The position numbers and the translations under genes were made by a program. This document shows, one piece after another, positions 57,537-64,000 of a DNA stretch of 64,000 nt. A model generated the notes under the pieces. That model saw only the letters and a list, made by a program, of their open reading frames with translations. It was not told the DNA's origin and made no database searches. The stretch is taken from contig NZ_RXOL01000005.1 of NCBI RefSeq assembly GCF_004004515.1, positions 1 to 64,000 of the forward strand. The letters are read 5' to 3'. The first letter of the stretch is position 1. Each line of letters begins with the position of its first letter. This DNA is from Croceicoccus ponticola. Lineage in GTDB: Bacteria > Pseudomonadota > Alphaproteobacteria > Sphingomonadales > Sphingomonadaceae.

Positions 57537-57612
57537 GCCCGGGTAGCTCAGTTGGTAGAGCATGCGACTGAAAATCGCAGTGTCGGCGGTTCGAATCCGT
57601 CCCCGGGCACCA
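57537..57612 (+). tRNA. tRNA-Phe (anticodon GAA)
   Basis: 76 nt folding as a cloverleaf: acceptor GCCCGGG / CCCGGGC, D-arm with AGCTCAGTTGGTAGAGC, anticodon GAA at 57570-57572 in an ACTGAAAATC loop, T-arm with GGTTCGAATCC, and an encoded 3' CCA. It decodes UUC/UUU. It lies 103 bp after yacG. Confidence 0.98.
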
Positions 57613-57861
57613 CTTTTCTCATAAGCGACAATGAGTTGCGAAACGCACGCTTCGTGACAGCCGAGTTGGCTGACCAAGGCAGGGGGGGATCCCGCACGGA
57701 TCGTTTGCGTTTATCGGACCTTCGGCACCCTGACGACAGTGCGCTTGGCTTGCCCTGCGACGTGCGACCATCCCCGCACATCACGTTCCCGCCACGACAT
57801 CCAGGTCGGGTCCGACAACGTGGACTGGGTGGATAGAGCCCTAATTGTCGGATCTGGCGGG

Positions 57862-58071
57862 CTAGCCCGGCAGGTCGTTCAGGAACTTGTCGAGCGGAAA
57901 GTCCGATTGCGGGATGCGGCGTGCCATGCTTTCGGCGCACATCAGGAAGTTTCGTTCGGCATGCAACGTCCGGGCTTCGCCCTGTTCGTTGCCATCGGCT
58001 TGCGCACGCGCCGCCTCCACGCGATCATAGGCCTCGCGCAGTCCTCGCAAAAGTTCGTTCAAAGCTACCAT
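57862..58071 (-). CDS. Hypothetical small protein
   Basis: This 69-residue protein starts MVALNELLRGLREAYDRVEA, is mainly helical with a charged, possibly coiled first half, and ends FPLDKFLNDLPG. A GGAGG site lies about six bases before the ATG at 58071, which supports translation. I do not recognise a family. It follows tRNA-Phe on the opposite strand and is 85 bp after the S1/P1 nuclease start of the neighbouring gene region, so it is probably its own transcription unit. Confidence 0.5.
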   Translation of the reverse strand: MVALNELLRGLREAYDRVEAARAQADGNEQGEARTLHAERNFLMCAESMARRIPQSDFPLDKFLNDLPG

Positions 58072-58156
58072 CCGCGACCTCCGGACGCACCGATAGGGTG
58101 CGGTCCGAACCCACGCATTCACAAATGCTATGGTCGCCTTTCCGGGAGCCGGACGT

Positions 58157-58951
58157 TCATTCGGCGAACGTCGCGTCGAGATAGGCAGCGAGCCTGATGC
58201 CCCCTTGCGTCAGGCGCTGTTCGATGATCGGCCAGTTTTTCCAGACATATTCGTAGCCAAGCTCGCGATTGTCGGCGGGCGGATAGATCGTGTCACGAAT
58301 GACAACGCTTTCGCCGACCCACATCAGCGGGTCCGCATTCCACCACGCTATCTTCTGTTTGTCGGTCAAGCGGCTTTCGAGCAGCGCGGCCAGCTCGCTG
58401 AAGCTGTAGTCCGAGCTTGCGACAAGCTCCCGGTCCCACACCGTGTGCAGATTGGTCGATCGTCCGAAATAGGTGACCTGGAACTCGTTGCCGCCGCGAT
58501 CCTTGCCGCTGCCGTTGTGCAGTGGCTGATGCAGGTCGCCGACGATATGGACGACAAAGCGCAACGCCAGCGCCTTGTCCTCGCGCGAAGCCTTGTCGTC
58601 CTTCAGCACCTTGGTGAACCGAGCCAACGCGCTGATCGCGTCGCCCTGTGGCGGCGTGCCTGCCTCGGCATAGGATTTCCCGTCGGGCAGCGTCACGTAG
58701 TGATAGGCCCCAGCTTCCTTCTGCCAGAACGCCGCGGGGTCGGAGCGTTGTTCATCCGGCCAGGTCGATGCTTCGGCGAGAGTCTCCCCATCGTCGAGAA
58801 TGAGTGCGATTTCCGCAGCAGTGCGCCCGCTGACGTTGTCGGCGGCAATCTGCCCGACAACGCGGTGGCCCGATGGCCCCCAAGCATGGGCAGGCGCCGT
58901 CATCGCTACAAAGGCAGCGGAGGCAGAGGCGGCAAGAACAAGATTTCGCAT
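58157..58951 (-). CDS. Exported S1/P1-type nuclease
   Basis: This 264-residue zinc nuclease of the S1/P1 family cleaves ssDNA/RNA to 5'-mononucleotides. The signal peptide ends in APAHA, so the mature protein would start with Trp (WGPSGHR), exactly the N-terminal Trp that binds zinc in nuclease P1. Further zinc ligands are seen in AYHYVTLP, VVHIVGDLHQPLH (HxxxD type) and NLHTVWD. It is probably periplasmic or secreted. Downstream on the same strand is a small unknown gene; upstream lies a TonB receptor. Confidence 0.92.
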   Translation of the reverse strand: MRNLVLAASASAAFVAMTAPAHAWGPSGHRVVGQIAADNVSGRTAAEIALILDDGETLAEASTWPDEQRSDPAAFWQKEAGAYHYVTLPDGKSYAEAGTPPQGDAISALARFTKVLKDDKASREDKALALRFVVHIVGDLHQPLHNGSGKDRGGNEFQVTYFGRSTNLHTVWDRELVASSDYSFSELAALLESRLTDKQKIAWWNADPLMWVGESVVIRDTIYPPADNRELGYEYVWKNWPIIEQRLTQGGIRLAAYLDATFAE

Positions 58952-59076
58952 GGCAATTTCCTAATGCATCCGGCGCGGACCGCAAGCGTGGGAACGGCGG
59001 CACCTCCGATCGTGTGGAAGTGCCGCCGCCCAAGCTCAGTCTAAAATCGTTCGCCCGCGATCGAGCGGAACGACGA

Positions 59077-61620
59077 TCAATATCCGATAATCAGCGACAT
59101 GCTTGCCGCGCGTGGCGAACCGATCTGGGCAGTCCCGAAATCGCTCAACGTGCCGCCAAAGCTGCCGACATAGTATTCGTCGAACAGGTTGCTGACGTTC
59201 AGCTGCAGCGCGACATCGCCCCCGGTCGGGCCTTCGGCGAAGACGTAACGGGCATCGAGATCGACCAGCGTGTAGGCCGGGACGCGATCCTGGTTGGTGT
59301 CGTTGACCCAACGCTTGCCGGTCCGTTTGACCTGCGCACCCAGTTCGAGTGCACCCAGCGCAACCTGACCGCGCGCACCGTACGAATAGTTCGGCGTGCC
59401 CGATTCGCTGTTGCCGCCGGTCTGCAGGAAGAGTGGATCGCCGACCGCGCCGCAACCGATGACCATGTCAGTGACATCGCCTGCATCGCAGAAGCCGTTC
59501 AGGACGTCGTCCGCGATCTTCGACTTGCTGAGCGAGCCGAAGACATAGAGCAGCGTGTTGCGCGACGGACTGTAGGCGATGGAACCGTCGATGCCGTACT
59601 TTTCAACCTTGCCGAGGTTGCGATAAACAGTCGCGCCGTCACCGTCGTTCGCGTCCGGATCGAAAGCCGAAGCCAGACGATCGTTGTAGCGGGTGTACCA
59701 GCCGGCGAACTGTGCGGTCAGGCGACCTTCGCGGAAGCGCATGCCAAGGTCGAAGCTGTCCGTGGTTTCGGGAACCGGCTTAACCTTGTCGTTTTCGTCG
59801 AGGTAAAGCGAATCGTACAGCGGGTCGGTGCCGGGGACCGACAGGCCCTTGGCGTAGTTGGCAAACAGCGAAACGGCATTGGTCACATCAAACGTCAGGC
59901 CGATGTTGGGAAGCGGTTCGTCGTACTTATAGGTACGGGTCTGCGGCAGCGCATAGCCGGGGTTGGCTGCCTCATAAGCCGTCAGGTCCTGACCCGCGTT
60001 CGGGCAGTCGACAAAGCCGCTGATCGACGTGGTGTAGCAGTTCTGGTTCAGCTCGCGCTTAAAGAACGGCATCCGCAGGCCGAGCACCGTGGTCAGGCGA
60101 TCTTCCATGAACTTGCCGCGATATTCGCCCGAAAACTGGTGCAGCGTCGCATAGGACAGACGATCACGCTTGTTGATCGCGATGCCGTCGACCACCGTCA
60201 GCGGGTTGTCCATCGGGAAGTAGTCGCCCGGGGTGCCGTTCTGAAACATTGGGCTGAGCTCGCCGGTCTGGCGGTGACGCGCACGGTCGTACGTGTACGC
60301 GAAACGAACGCGGTGTTCTGGCGACAGGTCATAGATCAGGTTCGACACGACGCCGTAACGGTCGGTGCGGGTCTGACTGGGATCGTTGCCCGCAACGCGG
60401 TCGAGAAGGTCGCCGTCACCGTTGAGGTCCTGACCGAAGTAGTAGCCGCCGCCGAACGCGCCGACGTAGCTCTGCCCGCCCGAGGTGTAGAACTGCTCAC
60501 GCAGATCGTCGGGTCCACCACCGTTCGCCTTTACGTACTGATAGCTCGGCTCGAACGTGAAGACGAGGCTGTCGGACAGTGTGAAGCGCGAAGCGGCACG
60601 GATGTTGCCCGTGTCCGACGGGTTGTAACGGCGATAGAACGCCGCACCGCAACCGTTCCGGTCGTCATAGCGTTCCTGGACGCCGGCAATGCCGCCGCCC
60701 TGGTAAACCTGACCATCGGGGACCGAGCACGGATATTCGCCCGACGCCTCATACAACGTGAAGCGATCGCGCTTCGTGATCTCGCCGTCGTAATAGCCCA
60801 GCAGCGTACCGATGTCTTCGGAGCCGAAGAAGTTGTTGCGGCCCCAGTTGAACATGCCGGCCAATGACAGGAAATCGCCGTTGTCGCCTAGATCCTGATA
60901 AATACGGGCGTTGACCTGCGTCTTGTTGACTTCGCCTGCCGGATTGAAGGGCACTCCGTAATTCGTGTAGCTAACCGAACCGAAGGCCTTCAGGCCGTTG
61001 CCGGTGATGTCGCCGGTGTCGATCATCGCGAAACCGCGCATGTAGCGGCTGCTTTCGTAGTCGCCCTTTGACAGCACGTCGCCATAAGTCATCGTCGTCA
61101 TGATGCCGAAGTCGTCGCCGGGCTTGCGCGTGCGCAAATTGATCGTGCCGCCAGTGGCCGATGCGGTGGGGCTGTCAACGTCCGTGGTGCCGAGATTGAC
61201 GTTCACCGATTCAAGCACTTCGGAATCGACCAGCTGGCTGGTGTACAGCGCATAGTTGCCCGAATCGTTCAGCGGAATGCCGTCGACCGTTTGCGAAACG
61301 CGATCCGAACCGAAGCCACGAATAGTGAAGCCGCCACCCGATGCGCCCCAGGGGTCGTTGTTCTGGAAGCTGACGCCGGGGACCAGGTTGACGATGTCAT
61401 TGATCGCCTGGCCCGGACGCGCGCGACGGATCGCTTCTGCGCCAAGCACCTGCTTCGCCTTTGGGGTATCGGGCAGTTCGATGCCTTCGACGCCAAGGGT
61501 CCGAGCGCCGGTAACGAGGATCTCGTTTTCGAAATCCTGCGATCCAGTCGACTGGGCATGGGCGGCAATGGGCATCGCGACGGCGACGAGCGCGACACTG
61601 CGAAGCAGCAAGGTTTTCAT
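59077..61620 (-). CDS. TonB-dependent outer-membrane receptor
   Basis: This 847-residue receptor has a signal peptide cleaved after AHA (residue 22), a TonB-box-like ENEILVTGA, a plug (about 40-165) with RPGQAINDIVNLVPGVSF and FTIRGFGSDRVSQTVDGIPL, and a long barrel ending in aromatic IIGY. The plug sequence resembles siderophore/catecholate or vitamin B12-type receptors but the substrate is not determinable. It is flanked by the S1/P1 nuclease (downstream) and the dioxygenase and NupC (upstream), which hints at nucleic-acid-derived nutrients. Confidence 0.87.
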   Translation of the reverse strand: MKTLLLRSVALVAVAMPIAAHAQSTGSQDFENEILVTGARTLGVEGIELPDTPKAKQVLGAEAIRRARPGQAINDIVNLVPGVSFQNNDPWGASGGGFTIRGFGSDRVSQTVDGIPLNDSGNYALYTSQLVDSEVLESVNVNLGTTDVDSPTASATGGTINLRTRKPGDDFGIMTTMTYGDVLSKGDYESSRYMRGFAMIDTGDITGNGLKAFGSVSYTNYGVPFNPAGEVNKTQVNARIYQDLGDNGDFLSLAGMFNWGRNNFFGSEDIGTLLGYYDGEITKRDRFTLYEASGEYPCSVPDGQVYQGGGIAGVQERYDDRNGCGAAFYRRYNPSDTGNIRAASRFTLSDSLVFTFEPSYQYVKANGGGPDDLREQFYTSGGQSYVGAFGGGYYFGQDLNGDGDLLDRVAGNDPSQTRTDRYGVVSNLIYDLSPEHRVRFAYTYDRARHRQTGELSPMFQNGTPGDYFPMDNPLTVVDGIAINKRDRLSYATLHQFSGEYRGKFMEDRLTTVLGLRMPFFKRELNQNCYTTSISGFVDCPNAGQDLTAYEAANPGYALPQTRTYKYDEPLPNIGLTFDVTNAVSLFANYAKGLSVPGTDPLYDSLYLDENDKVKPVPETTDSFDLGMRFREGRLTAQFAGWYTRYNDRLASAFDPDANDGDGATVYRNLGKVEKYGIDGSIAYSPSRNTLLYVFGSLSKSKIADDVLNGFCDAGDVTDMVIGCGAVGDPLFLQTGGNSESGTPNYSYGARGQVALGALELGAQVKRTGKRWVNDTNQDRVPAYTLVDLDARYVFAEGPTGGDVALQLNVSNLFDEYYVGSFGGTLSDFGTAQIGSPRAASMSLIIGY

Positions 61621-61923
61621 GGATATGTCCCTAAACAATGATGGTCGGACCCCGACAGGAAAGTCCCTTCGGTTGAGAGGCCGCTTAGAAAGCAATTGCG
61701 TCGCTATTTTTTATGTTTTGCGACTGCAACATGACCACCGCGGAAATCCACCCGGGATTCCGCCGAAACACGACATCTAAGATATTGAATAAACTGATTT
61801 TAGATGCGTTTAATGACACTTATGCAGATAGTTGCTGCACTGCCACACAACGCTGTCAAAATAATTTCATATGCAACTTTATGACAGTTTATCGAAAGCC
61901 GGGCCAGTTTCGACCCGCCGCTG
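61621..61923. promoter_or_regulatory. A/T-rich upstream region of the second TonB receptor
   Basis: 303 bp with markedly lower GC than its surroundings and no gene. It contains an inverted repeat with TTGC-GTCGC and GCGAC-T-GCAA arms (61696-61729) around an A/T-rich loop, and CTGTCA / TGACAG (61853-61858 and 61882-61887) 23 bp apart. These could be regulator sites or promoter elements for the receptor, whose start is at 61620. Confidence 0.4.
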
Positions 61924-62862
61924 TCACATCAGGCCGATCTCTTTCAGCCGGATCGCAAGGAAATCATGTGCCGTCAGCGAATCGGGGTATTGGTCAGGAT
62001 GCGCGGCGTTGATGCAGCCCGGCAGTGTCTCGATCACGAAGTCTGGACGGAAATGCAGGAAGAACGGCATCGAATAACGTGACCGCAGCGCCGCTTCGCC
62101 CGTGGGATTGCGTACCTGATGAATGGTTGAGCGCAGCCGATCGTTAGTCAGGCGGCTCAGCATGTCGCCGATATTCACCGCGAGCGCGTTTTTCGGCGGC
62201 TGCACCGGAATCCATTCGCCCTGCCGGGACAAAAGCTCCAGCCCCGCTTCCTCGGCGCCGAGCAGCAGGGTGATCGTGTTGATGTCGCCATGCGGGGCGG
62301 CGCGCACCGCGCCGTCGGCATTGTCGATGGGCGGGTAATGCAGCAGCCGCATGACCGAATTTCCATCCTTGACCGTCGCGTCGAACCAGTCGGGCGCAAG
62401 GTCAAGATGGATGGCGATTGCTGTCAGTATGCGTCGGCCCGCTTCGTCGAATGCGGCGAACAGCGCTTCGAACGTCTCGCGAAAACCTTCGACCTCATTC
62501 GGCCACACGTTTGGCTGCATGTACGCTTCCAGCGGGTGCCCGGCGGCAAGCGTGCGGCCGATGTGCCAGAATTCCTTGAGGTCCTTCTTTTCGTAACCCT
62601 TGGCCACCTCGGTCTTGAACGGGGTGTAACCGCGCGCACCGCCACCGCCGGTGACGAAATAGGCGCGCTTGGCGTCTTCGGGCAGTTCGAAGAATGCCTT
62701 CGACATTTGCTCCGCCCGCTCGATCAGCGCCGGATCGATGCCGTGGTCGGCGACGATGGCGAAGCCATACTCCTCGAAACTGCGGCCCAGCTTGTCGGCA
62801 AGCTGATCCATCGGCTCCGTCAAAGAAACGGAGGCAATCGGACTGTTCTGCTGGGCGCTCAT
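61924..62862 (-). CDS. Isopenicillin N synthase-like 2OG-Fe(II) dioxygenase
   Basis: This 312-residue non-haem iron dioxygenase has an N-terminal DIOX_N-like domain (FEEYGFAIVADHGID) and a jelly-roll core with the iron ligands in APHGDINTITLLLGA (HxD) and the distal His in STIHQVRNP; YSMPFFLHF with the 2OG-binding Arg (RSRY) is conserved. The substrate is unknown: this superfamily includes ethylene-forming, thymine/nucleoside and secondary-metabolite oxygenases. It lies between the NupC transporter and the TonB receptor. The ATG at 62862 is preferred. Confidence 0.87.
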   Translation of the reverse strand: MSAQQNSPIASVSLTEPMDQLADKLGRSFEEYGFAIVADHGIDPALIERAEQMSKAFFELPEDAKRAYFVTGGGGARGYTPFKTEVAKGYEKKDLKEFWHIGRTLAAGHPLEAYMQPNVWPNEVEGFRETFEALFAAFDEAGRRILTAIAIHLDLAPDWFDATVKDGNSVMRLLHYPPIDNADGAVRAAPHGDINTITLLLGAEEAGLELLSRQGEWIPVQPPKNALAVNIGDMLSRLTNDRLRSTIHQVRNPTGEAALRSRYSMPFFLHFRPDFVIETLPGCINAAHPDQYPDSLTAHDFLAIRLKEIGLM

Positions 62863-62923
62863 AGATTCGTATCCGTTGAAACCTGTTTGCGCCGCCATAG
62901 CCCGCATTTCGGCCGATAGACAG

Positions 62924-64000
62924 TCAGCTTATGAAAAGTCCGGCGAGTGCGGCGCTCATCAGGTTGGACAGCGACCCCGCCGCCAACGCGCGTAGGCCCA
63001 GCTTTGCCACCAACGGTCGCTGATTGGGCGCAAGCCCGCCGATGACCGCGATCTGGATCGCGATGGACGAGAAATTAGCGAAACCGCACAGCGAGAACGT
63101 GACGATCGCCCGCGCCCGTTCGCTCAACACGCCCGCGCCGATCTGTCCCAAGTCGATGAAGGCGACGAATTCGTTGAGCACGATCTTGGTGCCGAACAGT
63201 CCGCCCGCGATCCGCGCTTCTTCCCACGGGATGCCAAGCAGGAACATTACCGGAGAGAATACCCAGCCAAGCAGGCTCTGGAACGTCAGCCCTTCGATCC
63301 CGACAAGCTCGCCCGCTCCCGATAGCAGCCCATTGGCCAGCGCCACCAGCGCCACGAACGACAGCACCATCGCACCGACCGCGACCGCGATCTTCACGCC
63401 GGTCTGTGCGCCCTGGGCGGCGGCCATCAGGATGTTGGCGGGCTTTTCCTCGTCGTCGTGGGCGTCGGGGACGTCGTCGTGCGCCGTGCGTCCGTCTTTG
63501 GGCAGAAGCGCGGCTGAGCCCTCTGCGCTGCGCCGTGCAACCGGCAGGTGCAGCTCGTCCTCGACATTTTCGGTCGCGGCGTCTTCGAGATCGGGCATGA
63601 TGATCTTGGCCATCAGGATCCCGCCCGGCGCGCTCATGAACGCGGCGGCCAGCAGATAGGGCAGGTATTGTTCGCCCAGCAACGAGGCATAAGCGGCAAG
63701 GATCGTGCCCGCGACGCCCGCCATGCCGACGCACATCATCGTGAACAGCCGGCTGGGTGTCAGGCCAGCGAGATATGGCCGCACCACCAGCGGACTTTCC
63801 GACTGTCCGACGAAGATGTTCGCCGCGCTGGCCAGCGCCTCCACCCGGCTGATGCCGGTGACCCAACCGATCGCCCCGCCCACCCAGCGGATCACGAACT
63901 GCATGATGCCCAGATAGTACAGCACCGACACTAGGCTGGCGAAGAAGATGATGACGGTCAGCGCGGCGATGGCAAAGCTGTTTCCGCCGATTTCGGGGCT
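62924..64000 (-). CDS. NupC/CNT nucleoside transporter (5' end missing)
   Basis: About 359 C-terminal residues of a concentrative nucleoside transporter; the start lies beyond the right edge. Visible are ASLVSVLYYLGIMQFVIRW, GQSESPLVVRPYL (the nucleoside-binding GQSE motif), the GLFGTKIVLNEFVAF motif and FSLCGFANFSSIAIQIAV, all CNT hallmarks. It imports nucleosides with protons or sodium. A charged cytoplasmic insert (about residues 150-195, rich in Asp/Glu) is larger than in E. coli NupC. It is 61 bp upstream of the dioxygenase on the same strand. Confidence 0.92.
   Translation of the reverse strand, partial: SPEIGGNSFAIAALTVIIFFASLVSVLYYLGIMQFVIRWVGGAIGWVTGISRVEALASAANIFVGQSESPLVVRPYLAGLTPSRLFTMMCVGMAGVAGTILAAYASLLGEQYLPYLLAAAFMSAPGGILMAKIIMPDLEDAATENVEDELHLPVARRSAEGSAALLPKDGRTAHDDVPDAHDDEEKPANILMAAAQGAQTGVKIAVAVGAMVLSFVALVALANGLLSGAGELVGIEGLTFQSLLGWVFSPVMFLLGIPWEEARIAGGLFGTKIVLNEFVAFIDLGQIGAGVLSERARAIVTFSLCGFANFSSIAIQIAVIGGLAPNQRPLVAKLGLRALAAGSLSNLMSAALAGLFIS

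Noticed and set aside
57537-57861. tRNA-Phe 3' end as an attachment site of an integrated element
   Set aside because: No integrase gene and no repeat of the tRNA 3' end was seen in the following 6 kb; the genes there look like ordinary, if accessory, metabolism.
58873-60867. 664-codon open frame opposite the second TonB receptor
   Set aside because: No motifs; it is the reverse frame of the receptor, whose plug and barrel features are clear.

Overview
The window is high-GC, densely packed chromosomal DNA of an alphaproteobacterium, most likely order Sphingomonadales (Erythrobacteraceae or Sphingomonadaceae). The evidence is the ChvI-ChvG-HprK-RapZ-PTS cluster next to pckA, the BolA / J-domain protein / CobS neighbourhood, two large TonB-dependent receptors, the short maf-linked RNase E/G and the gene order hisG-hisD-nusB-thiL-hppA. 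No rRNA, CRISPR array, insertion sequence, phage or integrase gene was seen. Most of the window is core genome; the accessory-looking parts are 25.1-29.7 kb and roughly 57.5-64 kb.

Layout. 0-0.5 kb: 5' end of amtB and glnK behind a sigma-54/NtrC promoter. 0.7-5.2 kb (minus): a phosphodiesterase-like EEP protein, a PPOX flavoprotein, release factor 3, an SDR and an aldose epimerase; the last two are coupled to pheST (5.2-8.7 kb). 9.2-10.8 kb: pckA with a clear terminator. 11.2-15.7 kb (plus): chvI, chvG, hprK, rapZ, an EIIA(Man)-type protein and HPr, a signalling cluster linking envelope or acid stress to PTS-type phosphorylation, followed by an rRNA/tRNA methyltransferase. 16.5-21.6 kb: rmuC, a Cys-rich four-helix copper protein, def, recR, fmt and truA. 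21.8-23.7 kb: exported S9 peptidase. 23.8-30.6 kb: dodecin and cobS, then a divergent HxlR regulator with a seven-gene detoxification-type operon (two VOC proteins, three GSTs, DUF1428, SRPBCC), then a J-domain gene and bolA.

30.7-37.8 kb (plus): pirin, hisG, hisD, DUF1993, nusB, thiL and a potassium-independent proton-pumping pyrophosphatase with a terminator. 37.9-38.8 kb: acyl-CoA thioesterase. 38.9-41.8 kb (minus): a ParA-type ATPase, an acidic protein with a probable ribbon-helix-helix C-terminus, and an exported TPR/SPOR protein; a perfect 27-bp palindrome sits between the last two genes. I consider this the best candidate for an undescribed system here. 41.9-50.6 kb: DUF418 membrane protein, divergent acs and prpE (acetate and propionate activation), a large DUF2339 membrane protein and folE. 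50.7-55.2 kb: uvrC and a TonB receptor. 55.4-57.6 kb (plus): infA, maf, short RNase E/G, yacG and tRNA-Phe. 57.9-64 kb (minus): a small unknown gene, an exported S1/P1 nuclease, a second TonB receptor, a 2-oxoglutarate-type dioxygenase and a NupC nucleoside transporter running off the end; together these suggest nucleic-acid or nucleoside scavenging.

All calls come from reading the sequence. Family names rest on recognised motifs, not on database searches.
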